Notes: a model not told the origin generated them from the letters alone. A stretch of DNA of 64,000 nucleotides from Thiodiazotropha sp037384425 (GCA_037384425.1 JARROA010000022.1:1-64000); one strand, 5' to 3'. Positions 53,966-63,793 are shown, counted from the first letter of the stretch. Numbers and translations: made by a program.

Positions 53966-55696
53966 ATGTCCGCCCAATGGCTTAAAGCACAGAAACACCT
54001 CGCCGGCAATCGGCTCAAGCAGGCGGTGGCCCTGGGTACCCTCTCGGGCTGGCTGCTGATCCTGCAGGCCGGCTGTCTGGCCCAGGCGGTTTCCGGCGTC
54101 ATCTTCGATCAACGCTCCCTGAGCGAGGTGATGCCCTGGTTGTGGGGACTGCTGGCGATCTTCATCACCCGTGCGCTACTGGCCTGGGCCTCTGAACGGG
54201 CTGCCCATGATGCCGCCCAGCAGGTCAAGCTGAACCTGCGTGCCGCGCTTTACGACAAACTGTGCAGGCTCGGCCCCGCCTACCTCTCCGAGCAGCGTAC
54301 CGGCGATCTGGTCAACACCCTGAGCGACGGCGTCGAGGCCCTGGAGGCCTACTATGCCCGATTCCTGCCGGCCATCTCCCTGATGGCCCTGGTGCCGCTG
54401 TCGATCCTGGTCTTCGTCTTCCCCATCGACTGGATCTCTGGCCTGGTGATGCTCGCCACCGCACCCCTGATCCCTTTCTTCATGATCCTCATCGGCAAGG
54501 GGGCCGAGCGGCGCAATCAGCAACAGTGGCAACGGCTGGCCTATATGAGCGCCCATCTTCTCGACACGATTCAGGGACTGACCAGCCTCAAACTCTTCAA
54601 TGCCAGCAGGCGTGAGGCGGCCGTGATCGCACGCATCTCCGACGACTATCGCCGCACGACCCTGTCGGTACTGCGCATCGCCTTCCTGTCGGCCTTCGCC
54701 CTGGAGTTCTTCGCCACTGTCAGCATCGCCATTGTCGCGGTGTTGATCGGCTTTCGCCTGTTCTGGGGCGAGCTGGACTTTCTCTATGGCTTCTTCGTAC
54801 TGCTACTGGCGCCGGAGTTCTACCTGCCGCTGCGTAACCTGGGCACCCACTACCACGCCCGCATGGCCGCCATCGGCGCCGCCGAGAAGATGCTCGAGAT
54901 CCTCGAATCACCACTGCCGGAGAAACATGAGGAAGCCAAGGAACCGCTTCTGATCGAAGGCCCCATTGGCCTGCACCTGAGCGGGGTCGGCTTCACCTAT
55001 CCGGACGGACGCCGTGCCCTGCGGTCTGTGGATCTCAGTATTAATGCCGGTGAACGCGTCGCCATCGTCGGACCCAGCGGCGCCGGCAAAAGCACCCTGC
55101 TCAACCTGCTGCTCGGTTTCCAACCGCCAGCAGAGGGCGAGATCAGGATCAACGGGCAGCCGCTGGGTACCCTCGACCCGAAATCGTGGCACCGACATAT
55201 CGCCTGGGTGCCACAACGGGCCCATCTGTTTCAGGGCAGTGTGACCGACAACATCCGCCTGGCCTGGCCGGATGCCGATCAGGCCGCAGTGGAACAGGCC
55301 GCACGGCTTGCCCACGCCGACGATTTCATACGGCAGTTACCCCAGGGCTACGACACCGCCGTCGGCGAAGGGGGCAGAGTCCTCTCCGGCGGTCAGATCC
55401 AACGCATCGCCCTGGCCCGCGCCTTTCTCAAAGATGCCCCCCTGGTGATCCTCGACGAGGCCACCGCCCATCTCGACCTGGAGAGCGAACGCTCGATCCA
55501 ACAGGCCATGGAGACCCTGGCCCAAGGGCGTACCCTGATTCTGATTGCCCATCGCCTGAGTACGCTGAGCGGGATACCGCGCATCCTGGTGCTCGACCGG
55601 GGCCAACTCGCCGAGGAGGGGAATCACGCCTCACTGCTGGCACGTGAAGGCATCTATCACCGATTGGTCACCGCCTATACGGGAGAGCGGGCATGA
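53966..55696 (+). CDS. cydD: Thiol reductant ABC exporter subunit CydD
   Basis: 576 residues. Membrane domain with about six helices (1-310), then an ABC ATPase: Walker A GPSGAGKST, signature LSGGQIQRIALARA, Walker B LVILDEATA, H-loop IAHRLS. With CydC it exports cysteine or glutathione, needed to assemble cytochrome bd. It overlaps cydC by 4 bp. Confidence 0.94.
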   Translation: MSAQWLKAQKHLAGNRLKQAVALGTLSGWLLILQAGCLAQAVSGVIFDQRSLSEVMPWLWGLLAIFITRALLAWASERAAHDAAQQVKLNLRAALYDKLCRLGPAYLSEQRTGDLVNTLSDGVEALEAYYARFLPAISLMALVPLSILVFVFPIDWISGLVMLATAPLIPFFMILIGKGAERRNQQQWQRLAYMSAHLLDTIQGLTSLKLFNASRREAAVIARISDDYRRTTLSVLRIAFLSAFALEFFATVSIAIVAVLIGFRLFWGELDFLYGFFVLLLAPEFYLPLRNLGTHYHARMAAIGAAEKMLEILESPLPEKHEEAKEPLLIEGPIGLHLSGVGFTYPDGRRALRSVDLSINAGERVAIVGPSGAGKSTLLNLLLGFQPPAEGEIRINGQPLGTLDPKSWHRHIAWVPQRAHLFQGSVTDNIRLAWPDADQAAVEQAARLAHADDFIRQLPQGYDTAVGEGGRVLSGGQIQRIALARAFLKDAPLVILDEATAHLDLESERSIQQAMETLAQGRTLILIAHRLSTLSGIPRILVLDRGQLAEEGNHASLLAREGIYHRLVTAYTGERA

Positions 55697-57441
55697 CGGA
55701 CTTCAAGCGTCTGCTGAGTCTGCTGCGCCCGGTCATGGGCTGGATGCTGCTGGGCGGATTGATCGCCTTCGTCACCCTGCTGGCCAACGTCATTCTGATG
55801 GCCATCTCGGGCTGGTTCATCGCCGCCATGGCATTGGCCGGTGCAGCCGGTGTGAGCATGAACTATTTCACCCCCGCAGCGGTGATTCGCGCTTGCGCCA
55901 TCACGCGCACCGTCGGCCGCTACGGTGAGCGTCTGGTAACCCACGAGGCCACCCTGAGGCTGCTCGCCAACCTGCGGGTCTGGTTCTACCAGCGGCTGGA
56001 GCCACTGGCCCCCGCGGTGCTGGAGGGCTATCGCAGCGGCGATCTGCTCAGTCGCCTGCGCGCCGACATCGACACCCTCGACCACCTCTACCTGCGGCTG
56101 TTGCTGCCGACCCTGGTGGCGTTGGCATCGAGCCTGGTGTTCGTGCTCTTTCTGCTCTGGTTCAGTCCAATCCTGGCACTCATCGAGGCTTGCCTGCTGG
56201 GCCTGGCCGGTGTCGCCCTGCCACTGATTCTGAACCGGCTGGCGGCACCGAGCGGCGAGCGTATCAACACCCTCTCCAGCGACCTGCGGGCGGGCCTGGT
56301 CAGCGACCTGCAGGGGTTGGGCGAGTTGCTCATCGACGGCGCCGACATCCGCCACGCCCAACGCATCGGGGAGTTGAGTCAGCGCCTTGCCGCCGCCCAG
56401 ACACGGATGAGTCAACTCGACGGCATCGCCCAGGGTGCGGTCGGCCTCTGCGCCAACCTGGCCATGTGGCTGATCGCCCTCAGCGCCATTCCGATGGTCA
56501 GGAGCGGCGAGCTACCGCCGGCGCATCTGGCCATGCTGGCGCTGTTCACCCTGGCCAGCTTCGAGGCCATCGCCACCCTGCCCGCCGCATTCCAGGGCTT
56601 GAGCGAGACGATGATGGCGGCGCGCCGGATCTTCGCACTGGTCGACGCTCAGCCGGCGGTGACGGAACCCCTCGCTCCCGAGCCGCTGCCGCAAGACCTG
56701 ACATTGCGCTTGCGAAGTGTCCACTTTACCTATCCCGCCGCCGACACCCCGGCACTGCGGGGACTGGACCTCACCCTGCCTCCCGGCGGCAAGCTGGCCC
56801 TGATCGGACCCAGCGGCAGCGGCAAGACAACGCTGCTCCAGCTACTGCTCAAGTTCCGCTCCCCGGACAGCGGAGAGATCGGCCTGGGTGGCGTCAGCTA
56901 CGGTTCGATCGCCGGCGAGACCCTGCGTGGGCGCATCGCCGTGGCGACCCAGTACAACCATCTGTTCAACGCCAGCATCCGTGACAACCTGTTGCTGGCC
57001 AATCCCGAGGCCGATCAGGAGGCTATTGAAACCGCCTGCCGGCTGGCCATGATCCACGACTTCATCATCGCCCAGCCCGAGGCTTACGAGACCGGAGTCG
57101 GCGAACTCGGCCTGCGTCTGTCCGGCGGCCAGACCAGGCGGCTTGCCATCGCCCGTGCCCTGCTCAAGGATGCACCGATCCTGATCCTGGACGAGCCCAC
57201 CGAGGGACTCGATCCCCACACCGAGCGACAGATGATGCGCAACATCCTGCAATGGACCGAGGGACGCAGCCTGCTGCTGGTCACCCACAGAGTCCAGGGG
57301 CTTGAAATGATGGACGAGATTCTGATGCTGGATGACGGCGGAATTAGCGAACGCGGCAGTCACGCGGAGCTGCTCGCAACCAGCGCGACCTACCGCCAAC
57401 TGCAGGGACAACAGCTCTTGTTGGATGGGACCATCGGCTGA
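55693..57441 (+). CDS. cydC: Thiol reductant ABC exporter subunit CydC
   Basis: 582 residues. Six-helix membrane domain, then ABC ATPase with Walker A GPSGSGKTT, signature LSGGQTRRLAIARA, Walker B ILILDEPT and H-loop THRVQG. Together with CydD forms the CydDC exporter. Begins inside the end of cydD. Confidence 0.94.
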   Translation: MTDFKRLLSLLRPVMGWMLLGGLIAFVTLLANVILMAISGWFIAAMALAGAAGVSMNYFTPAAVIRACAITRTVGRYGERLVTHEATLRLLANLRVWFYQRLEPLAPAVLEGYRSGDLLSRLRADIDTLDHLYLRLLLPTLVALASSLVFVLFLLWFSPILALIEACLLGLAGVALPLILNRLAAPSGERINTLSSDLRAGLVSDLQGLGELLIDGADIRHAQRIGELSQRLAAAQTRMSQLDGIAQGAVGLCANLAMWLIALSAIPMVRSGELPPAHLAMLALFTLASFEAIATLPAAFQGLSETMMAARRIFALVDAQPAVTEPLAPEPLPQDLTLRLRSVHFTYPAADTPALRGLDLTLPPGGKLALIGPSGSGKTTLLQLLLKFRSPDSGEIGLGGVSYGSIAGETLRGRIAVATQYNHLFNASIRDNLLLANPEADQEAIETACRLAMIHDFIIAQPEAYETGVGELGLRLSGGQTRRLAIARALLKDAPILILDEPTEGLDPHTERQMMRNILQWTEGRSLLLVTHRVQGLEMMDEILMLDDGGISERGSHAELLATSATYRQLQGQQLLLDGTIG

Positions 57442-57547
57442 TGACGGATCCGATTTCACGAGCGACGGACCTGCCTCAGAATATTCCTCTCGCTCGCCGC
57501 TACTCGATGCCCCCGAACCTGTTTGAGATTGTCATGAAACGATCATC

Positions 57548-57925
57548 ATGAAATACCCCTGGCTCCTCCTCGCCACCATTCTGGTGGCCTGTTCCTCCCC
57601 CTGCGTCATCGCTGAAGAAGTCGTGATGAGCCAACCTCTGGCCGCCACGACCCTGCGCTATTCCGACCACTACGCGAGCGCCTTTTATACGGTTGACAAA
57701 GGGCTGTTCAATGTCGTGCTCGCCTTCACCACCGGCATGGAAGGAGATCAGCAACTGATCAGACAGCGCTTTCAGCTGGAGGAGGGACAGACCTACCGCC
57801 TCTCCATCGGCGGCTACGCCGGGAACCGGGGGTCCACCAGCATCAGCATGACTCGGAAACACAACCGCATCCTGGCGGAGATCACCACCTGCGAATCCGG
57901 CCAGGGCATGCCGAACTGCATCTGA
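57548..57925 (+). CDS. Small exported protein of unknown function
   Basis: 125 residues. Signal peptide MKYPWLLLATILVACSSPCVIA-E. The mature part is beta-rich, with FNVVLAFTTGMEGDQQ and RLSIGGYAGNRG, and ends CESGQGMPNCI. No family recognised. It stands between cydC and proS with good coding composition. Confidence 0.6.
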   Translation: MKYPWLLLATILVACSSPCVIAEEVVMSQPLAATTLRYSDHYASAFYTVDKGLFNVVLAFTTGMEGDQQLIRQRFQLEEGQTYRLSIGGYAGNRGSTSISMTRKHNRILAEITTCESGQGMPNCI

Positions 57926-58105
57926 GGCTGGCGTCCCGCGACCGCCCATCGGTATCACTTTGGGCCCTATGCCCCGGCCATGCCTGTAGGCAGGACACCC
58001 GATCGACAACCATCGGTATTCCACCCAGAAGCTCATGTGGCCGTGACCCGCAGCCCCCAGGCGGGATAGAATTACGACTTTTGACAACCAGGCTGATCCA
58101 ACACC

Positions 58106-59821
58106 ATGCGCACCTCCCAGTTCCCCCTGCACACCGTCAAGGAAACCCCCGCCGACGCCGAGACCGCCAGCCATCAGCTGATGCTGCGTGCCGGCCTGAT
58201 CCGCAAGCTCGCCGCCGGACTCTACACCTGGCTGCCCCTGGGCCTGCGGGTACTGCGCAAGGTGGAGGCCATCGTGCGCGAGGAGATGAACCGCGCCGGT
58301 GCCCTGGAGGTGTTGATGCCGACGGTGCAACCCGCCGAGCTGTGGCAGGAGTCGGGCCGCTGGGAGCAGTACGGCGCCGAGCTGCTGCGCCTGCACGACC
58401 GCCACAACCGGGAGTTCTGCTACGGCCCCACCCACGAGGAGATCATCACCGACCTGGCGCGCAATGAACTGCGCAGCTACAAGCAGCTGCCGGTCAACTT
58501 CTACCAGATCCAGACTAAGTTCCGCGACGAGGTACGCCCCCGCTTCGGCGTCATGCGCGCCCGCGAGTTCCTGATGAAGGACGCCTACTCCTTTCATCTC
58601 GACCAGGCCTCCCTGCAGCAGACCTACGAGGTGATGCACGCCACCTACTCACGCATCTTCAGCCGCTGCGGCCTCGATTTCCGCCCGGTGGCGGCGGACA
58701 CCGGCAGCATCGGCGGCAGCGGCTCCCACGAGTTCCACGTGCTGGCCGACTCCGGAGAGGACGCCATCGCCTTCTCCACCGAGAGCGACTACGCCGCCAA
58801 CGTGGAGCTGGCCGAGGCGCTGGCCCCGGCCGGCGAACGCCCGGCGCCGTCGCTCGAGATGAGCCTGGTCGACACCCCCGACACCAAAACCATCCAGGAG
58901 CTGGTGGAGCAGTTCGACCAGCCTATCGAGAAGACGGTGAAGACCCTGGTGGTGAAGGCCTCGGAGGAGATCGACGCCGAGCTGGTGGCCCTGCTGGTGC
59001 GCGGCGACTATGAGCTCAACGAGATCAAGGCCGACAAGCTGCCCCAGGTGGCCTCACCGCTGCAGTTCGCCGACGAGGCGGAGATCCGCGCCGCCGTCGG
59101 CGCCGGTCCCGGCTCCATCGGTCCGGTCGATCTGCCGATCCCCTGTATCGTCGACCGCACGGTGGCCAAGATGGCCGATTTCAGCGCCGGCGCCAACCAG
59201 GACGGCAAGCACTACTTCGGCATCAATTGGGGCCGCGACCTGCCTGAGCCGACACAGATCGCCGACCTGCGCAATGTGCGCGAGGGCGATCCCAGCCCCG
59301 ACGGTCAGGGCACCCTGACCATCGCCCGTGGCATCGAGGTGGGCCATATCTTCCAGCTCGGCAAGAAGTACAGCGAGGCCATGAACGCCAGCGTGCTCGA
59401 CGAGAACGGCAAGGCGGTGGTGATGACCATGGGCTGTTACGGCATTGGCGTCACCCGGGTGGTGGCCGCCGCCATCGAACAGCATCACGACGACAAGGGC
59501 ATCACCTGGCCCGCCGCGCTGGCCCCCTTCCAGGTGGCGCTCTGCCCCATGAAGATGGACAAGTCCCAGCGGGTGCGCGAGGCGGTGGAAAAGCTCTATG
59601 CCGAGCTGCAGGCCGCAGGTATCGACGTGCTACTCGACGATCGCGGCGTGCGCCCCGGCTTCATGTTCGCCGACATGGAGCTGATCGGCATCCCCCACCG
59701 CATCGTGGTGGGCGAGAAGTCGCTGGACGACGGCAAGGTGGAGTACCGCGGTCGCAAGGAGACGGAAAACCGTTTCATTCCATTCGACGATATCGTGGAG
59801 TTTATCGCTGCACGGATATAA
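58106..59821 (+). CDS. proS: Prolyl-tRNA synthetase ProS
   Basis: 571 residues of the bacterial type with an inserted YbaK-like editing domain (about 235-385). Class II motifs: RAGLIRKLAAGLYTWLPLGLRVL, GPTHEEIITDL, FRDEVRPRFGVMRAREFLMKDAYSFH, and a C-terminal anticodon-binding domain. It charges tRNA-Pro. Complete. Confidence 0.97.
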   Translation: MRTSQFPLHTVKETPADAETASHQLMLRAGLIRKLAAGLYTWLPLGLRVLRKVEAIVREEMNRAGALEVLMPTVQPAELWQESGRWEQYGAELLRLHDRHNREFCYGPTHEEIITDLARNELRSYKQLPVNFYQIQTKFRDEVRPRFGVMRAREFLMKDAYSFHLDQASLQQTYEVMHATYSRIFSRCGLDFRPVAADTGSIGGSGSHEFHVLADSGEDAIAFSTESDYAANVELAEALAPAGERPAPSLEMSLVDTPDTKTIQELVEQFDQPIEKTVKTLVVKASEEIDAELVALLVRGDYELNEIKADKLPQVASPLQFADEAEIRAAVGAGPGSIGPVDLPIPCIVDRTVAKMADFSAGANQDGKHYFGINWGRDLPEPTQIADLRNVREGDPSPDGQGTLTIARGIEVGHIFQLGKKYSEAMNASVLDENGKAVVMTMGCYGIGVTRVVAAAIEQHHDDKGITWPAALAPFQVALCPMKMDKSQRVREAVEKLYAELQAAGIDVLLDDRGVRPGFMFADMELIGIPHRIVVGEKSLDDGKVEYRGRKETENRFIPFDDIVEFIAARI

Positions 59822-60423
59822 GGCGGCGACGGATCAGGGACGGTTGCGGCCGTAGCACGTTTTCAGACTGTCCCTGCCGCAACTCCTGCGGTGCTGCGAC
59901 GGTTGCAATGGAGACAGGGGCGAGCTCTCCAGCTCAGGACCCGGCTATCGTTTGCACATCGATCTCCGGGGCGGAACGATAGTCCAAGCGTTCGATACTG
60001 GCTTGGGCTGTTTTCTGCTCGATGTCGGCTGATCTTTGAAGCCGCAATATCGCCATTTGTGAATCATATTCCCAGGCCGGACCCATCTCAGAAGGCCTCT
60101 GGCATCAGGACATAAAAACAGCATCCGCGAGGAATGGAGCCTACTCAAGTCTATGAGCATTCCGATCTGGCGTGCTCGTTACAGTTTCAGATTGGCTCGA
60201 TAGTCACTCTCCCCCCCTTAACAAAACCATAAATATTCTGAGGAGATTCTTTGAATTACGATTTTGATTCTCACTTTATCAAGTGAATTGAAAAAAAGCT
60301 CAAGTCTGGAATGCAGATGCCGTCACATTGCACTGTCAGTAATTGATCTAGATCAATTTTTGCAGAATCGACGAAGAATCGGGATCCAGTTTCCCATATC
60401 TCCCTGATGCTAGGAGGATGCTG
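59822..60423 (+). promoter_or_regulatory. Region before the GTPase cluster with a perfect FNR-type box
   Basis: 602 bp without a recognised gene, AT-rich from 60180 on. TTGAT-CTAG-ATCAA (60343-60356) matches both FNR half-sites exactly, about 75 nt before the first gene of the cluster. A class II start would fall near 60391, with a weak AAGAAT -10 at 60374-60379. Control by an FNR/CRP-type regulator is inferred. Confidence 0.65.
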
Positions 60424-61476
60424 ATGATAACCATAGGCGTTCTTGGGTTCGCACCTGCGGAAGAACAATCGATTTCGATTGCATTGAAGAGTCGGGCAAA
60501 GGGAGTTTCTTTCGTATCGGATTTATCAGACGCGCGAGTTGTTCTGGTCGATGTCGACAGGATCGGCAAAGCCAAACAGTGGCGGCTATGCAGAAGTCAG
60601 AACAATTCCCTGTTGATTGACGTATCGGAAAACAATGCTCTTCCGGACAAGTTGAAACGGGACTTTGTCGCCTCTTTACGAAAACCGTTACGTTTCTCAG
60701 AGATGCTGTCTGTCATTTGCGAAGCCGCTGACAAACAGTCTGTTGCTGACTCAGAAACCGCCTGCAAGGCTTCGAACGCTCGTATCCATATTGCCAGTGG
60801 CGGGGCCAAAACAAACCTGTCCAAAATCAATCGTAGTGGTGACGTTGTCGATCCCTCGAAATATCTCCTCGGCAGCCTGCTATCCGCAATCTCGCAAACA
60901 GACAAAGAACGCTACCATTCCATCCATATGTCGGGTGATCAATGGATAATTCTTGATCGGCAGGACAAGTCCGCCTATCTCAGTATAAAGCAGAAAGTGT
61001 TCAGGCATATGGCCATCCTGCCCATACATGATTTACAGATTACGCAGCGAACGATCAGTGAGAGTGATTTTCGCGCCCAAATGATGCATGTGGCGCACAG
61101 ATGTTCGTTCGAAGAGCTGATCTGGTTTTTGACTCGCTGCACCGTCCGCGATCAACTGCAATTGGGATTGAGTCTTGACCGAAACTATCGGCTGAAACAT
61201 TGGCCCAACCTAGCCCGACTCCCGGTGAGCGATGCGGATATTCCCTTGGCCAATCTGTGGATAGAGAGCACCAACTCCATTTTGTCCTTAACCGAACGGT
61301 GCAATCAGCCAATTGACAAAGCACGCTCGTTTGCTGCCTGTTGCTATAACTGCGGTCTGCTCGAAGAGGTTTCCGAAACTTTTCAAAAAGCCGATACACA
61401 TCGTACCAATGTCGTATCTCCGCAAAAACGCATGAGAAAGGTACTGACAATGTTTCTTGGAAAGCTGGCTGCGTAA
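60424..61476 (+). CDS. Degenerate receiver-domain protein of unknown function
   Basis: 350 residues from ATG 60424, 6 nt after AGGAGG; the ATG at 60418 is too close to that site. Residues 1-100 look like a response-regulator receiver: short strand MITIGVLGF, a possible acceptor Asp in VVLVDVD (D43), and a KP motif in LRKPLRF (K87). The acidic pair after strand 1 is missing, so it may be a pseudo-receiver. The rest (about 140-350) is mostly helical, with WFLTRCTVRDQLQLGLSLD and ANLWIESTNSILSL. No family was recognised. First gene of a probable operon with the GTPase gene, whose ATG directly follows its stop. Confidence 0.7.
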   Translation: MITIGVLGFAPAEEQSISIALKSRAKGVSFVSDLSDARVVLVDVDRIGKAKQWRLCRSQNNSLLIDVSENNALPDKLKRDFVASLRKPLRFSEMLSVICEAADKQSVADSETACKASNARIHIASGGAKTNLSKINRSGDVVDPSKYLLGSLLSAISQTDKERYHSIHMSGDQWIILDRQDKSAYLSIKQKVFRHMAILPIHDLQITQRTISESDFRAQMMHVAHRCSFEELIWFLTRCTVRDQLQLGLSLDRNYRLKHWPNLARLPVSDADIPLANLWIESTNSILSLTERCNQPIDKARSFAACCYNCGLLEEVSETFQKADTHRTNVVSPQKRMRKVLTMFLGKLAA

Positions 61477-62019
61477 ATGAACGAACAGACCAGCCAGTTG
61501 AAGATAGTATTTGCCGGCTCGGTAGGCGCTGGAAAAACCACTTCGATTTCCGCCGTCAGTGATGTGGGCGTGATCTCTACTGAGGAAGCCACTACGGACG
61601 AAGTAAGTCTGATGAAAGAGCTCACCACAGTGGCAATGGATTATGGCCAGATACACTTGGACGACGGCACCAAAATCCATGTATACGGCGCACCGGGACA
61701 GCGGCGTTTCGACTTCATGTGGGAAATACTGTCGCAGGGATCCTTGGGCGTTATTCTGCTGATCGATGACACAGTTGAAGATCCGTTGAGTGAACTCAAG
61801 TTGTTTTTTGATGCATTCTCCCTACAAATGGAGAACCGCTCCTTGGTCGTAGGCATCACCCGCGCAGACCTCAATATCAATCATGATATTGATGTATATC
61901 GACGCTTTATTGCCTCCTATGACCGCACTATTCCTCTATTCACTATCGATTCCAGAAACAAGGATGAGGTGAAAACACTGGTAAGGACACTGCTCTATCG
62001 TATAGATCCCTGGTTGTAA
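61477..62019 (+). CDS. Ras-like small GTPase (COG2229 type)
   Basis: 180 residues. G1 loop GSVGAGKTT (14-22); switch segment around TDEVSLMKELTTVAMDYG; G3 YGAPGQRRF (71-78) in the GTPGQ style of this family; G4 replaced by TRAD (128-131), where NKxD is canonical. Families of this type act with Roadblock proteins as molecular switches (MglA/MglB, Streptomyces conservons); two Roadblock-like genes lie downstream. The variant G4 may alter nucleotide choice. Start abuts the previous stop. Confidence 0.88.
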   Translation: MNEQTSQLKIVFAGSVGAGKTTSISAVSDVGVISTEEATTDEVSLMKELTTVAMDYGQIHLDDGTKIHVYGAPGQRRFDFMWEILSQGSLGVILLIDDTVEDPLSELKLFFDAFSLQMENRSLVVGITRADLNINHDIDVYRRFIASYDRTIPLFTIDSRNKDEVKTLVRTLLYRIDPWL

Positions 62020-62034
62020 GCGGATAGTTCCTCT

Positions 62035-63360
62035 ATGCCGAACATTCTATCACTCAGGAACTACTGCATAGGATTTGCAAATCGCCGCATTCTCATCGAT
62101 CTCGATTTGGACATAGAAGATAAGGGAGTGACCCATGTTCTGGGACCTTGTGGGGCTGGAAAATCCACCCTGTTCAGATCACTCGCGGGACTGAATGACA
62201 GATCCTGTCATTTCCATTGCTCCGGCAGCGCCACCTATTTGGGCGAAAAACTGGGCCTGCGTGAACGTCCTGCACTTCTTGAGCAGAAACCAGGTTCTCT
62301 GATTCTGAACGTTGCAGAGAGCATCATCAATTCTATACCGGACAGGGCCAACCTGAACCAGCAGCAACAACAGGCGGTGGTACTACGTCTGTTTGATCTG
62401 TATGACTGCAACCATCTTATCGAGAATCTTTCTACACCATTGACTCATCTTCCGCTGATCGATAGGCGTATTGTTTTGATTCTCGGACTGGTATCCGCCG
62501 CTCCGGCACTGCTGTTACTGGATGAGCCCACTGCCGACATACCGAAGGATGAAGCCAAAACTGTATTGCGCTTAATTCAGATGATCGCGGAACAACGCGC
62601 AGTCATGCTGGTTCAGCACAATCAAAAGCTGGCCAAGGAACTCAATGGCAATGCCATTCTCTTGGCCGGCGGCCGCATCCAGGAGGATGGAATCACAACT
62701 GACCTTTTGACTGAGCCGAAATCTGCGGCTGGTAAGGAGTTTGTTGCCACTGGAACCTGCGCCGCACCCGATCCCGATTCGGATCCTGAGACACTGGATA
62801 AGGTGTATATCGATCGATATCAACCAAAAGTGCGCAAAAAGCCCAAGTCACCCCAAAAAACACCCTTCGGACCGAGAGGATTCCGCTGGGTCACAAAACA
62901 CAGCCTGGCAGCCACGCCACGACCCGGGCTACTGGCAGACCTGACGTTTGATCTACAGGCCCTGGCAAAAGTTGGCGTAAACCATTTGATAAGTCTCGAA
63001 GAGAATGAAACTGTTTCAAGAATGCTGGCTTCCGAACACGGAATAGAGGTTCACCATTTTCCAATTCCAGATATGCAAGCGCCCGGTCTGGCGGAAACGG
63101 ACGCACTCACCCTTCACATCGACGAAGAGATCAGGGCTGGAAATTGCCTCGCCGTCCACTGCAAGGCCGGACTTGGTCGTACCGGCACGATCATAGCTTC
63201 CTACTTCGTCAAATCCGGCATGAATCCACTGGAGGCCATGCGAAAAATCCGCTGCATTGACCCAAGAATGATCCAGTCTCAACAGCAAGAAGACTTTATC
63301 GAAGAATTCCACGGCTGGTTACAAGGCCACCCCTTGGAATATCACGAATCCGTCACGTGA
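62035..63360 (+). CDS. ABC-type ATPase fused to a Cys-based protein phosphatase
   Basis: 441 residues. Residues 1-230: ABC ATPase, Walker A GPCGAGKST (37-45), Q84, Walker B LLLLDEPTAD (159-168) with E164, H195. The signature LSGGQ is replaced by LTHLP, so canonical dimer ATP hydrolysis is doubtful. Residues about 285-430: dual-specificity/tyrosine phosphatase, with general acid D346 in IPDMQ and the loop HCKAGLGRTG (C376, R382). No membrane segment. The two are joined by a Pro/Lys-rich linker. A signalling enzyme is inferred. It starts 15 bp after the GTPase stop. Confidence 0.85.
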   Translation: MPNILSLRNYCIGFANRRILIDLDLDIEDKGVTHVLGPCGAGKSTLFRSLAGLNDRSCHFHCSGSATYLGEKLGLRERPALLEQKPGSLILNVAESIINSIPDRANLNQQQQQAVVLRLFDLYDCNHLIENLSTPLTHLPLIDRRIVLILGLVSAAPALLLLDEPTADIPKDEAKTVLRLIQMIAEQRAVMLVQHNQKLAKELNGNAILLAGGRIQEDGITTDLLTEPKSAAGKEFVATGTCAAPDPDSDPETLDKVYIDRYQPKVRKKPKSPQKTPFGPRGFRWVTKHSLAATPRPGLLADLTFDLQALAKVGVNHLISLEENETVSRMLASEHGIEVHHFPIPDMQAPGLAETDALTLHIDEEIRAGNCLAVHCKAGLGRTGTIIASYFVKSGMNPLEAMRKIRCIDPRMIQSQQQEDFIEEFHGWLQGHPLEYHESVT

Positions 63361-63388
63361 TTATTTTTATACCCAACAGGAGCGATAC

Positions 63389-63793
63389 ATGTCACTAGAC
63401 AACCAACTCAATGATTCAATTAAAAGCGTACCGGAGTGTCTGGCTGCTGGCTACGTCGATGTCGGCACCGGGATGCTTTTAGCCGTGAAAACAGTAGACT
63501 CACATCCCGGTGAAGTCCTCGATCTGTTAGCGGCAGCCACTGCCGATCTTTTCCAGGGGCCCAATGTCGTTGCGATAGAGGACATATTCAAGAAATCACG
63601 CGGCACTGAAGATTCGGACACCCATTACTTCCAAGATATCGTGGTATTGAGTGATAACTTGGTACACGTTTTTATACGCGGCAAGACCTATACCGACCAC
63701 ATCATTACCTTTGTCTGTCGCAAGTCTGTCAACTTGGGCATGGCCTTGACAAAAGCACGTATGGAAGTACCTAAACTCGAGGCTTCGCTATAA
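63389..63793 (+). CDS. Roadblock/LC7-like protein
   Basis: 134 residues, with ACAGGAG just before the ATG. The alpha-beta pattern fits a Roadblock/LC7 fold: helix SIKSVPECL, strands AAGYVDVGTGMLLAV, helix, then HYFQDIVVLSDNLVHVFIRG and HIITFVCRKSVNLGMALTKAR. Such proteins act as dimeric partners or GAPs of small GTPases, and a GTPase gene lies two genes upstream. A second copy follows at 63828. Confidence 0.65.
   Translation: MSLDNQLNDSIKSVPECLAAGYVDVGTGMLLAVKTVDSHPGEVLDLLAAATADLFQGPNVVAIEDIFKKSRGTEDSDTHYFQDIVVLSDNLVHVFIRGKTYTDHIITFVCRKSVNLGMALTKARMEVPKLEASL

Noticed and set aside
60256..60288. 11-codon TTG frame preceded by GAGGAG
   Set aside because: Too short and without conservation evidence to call a gene, though a leader peptide cannot be excluded.
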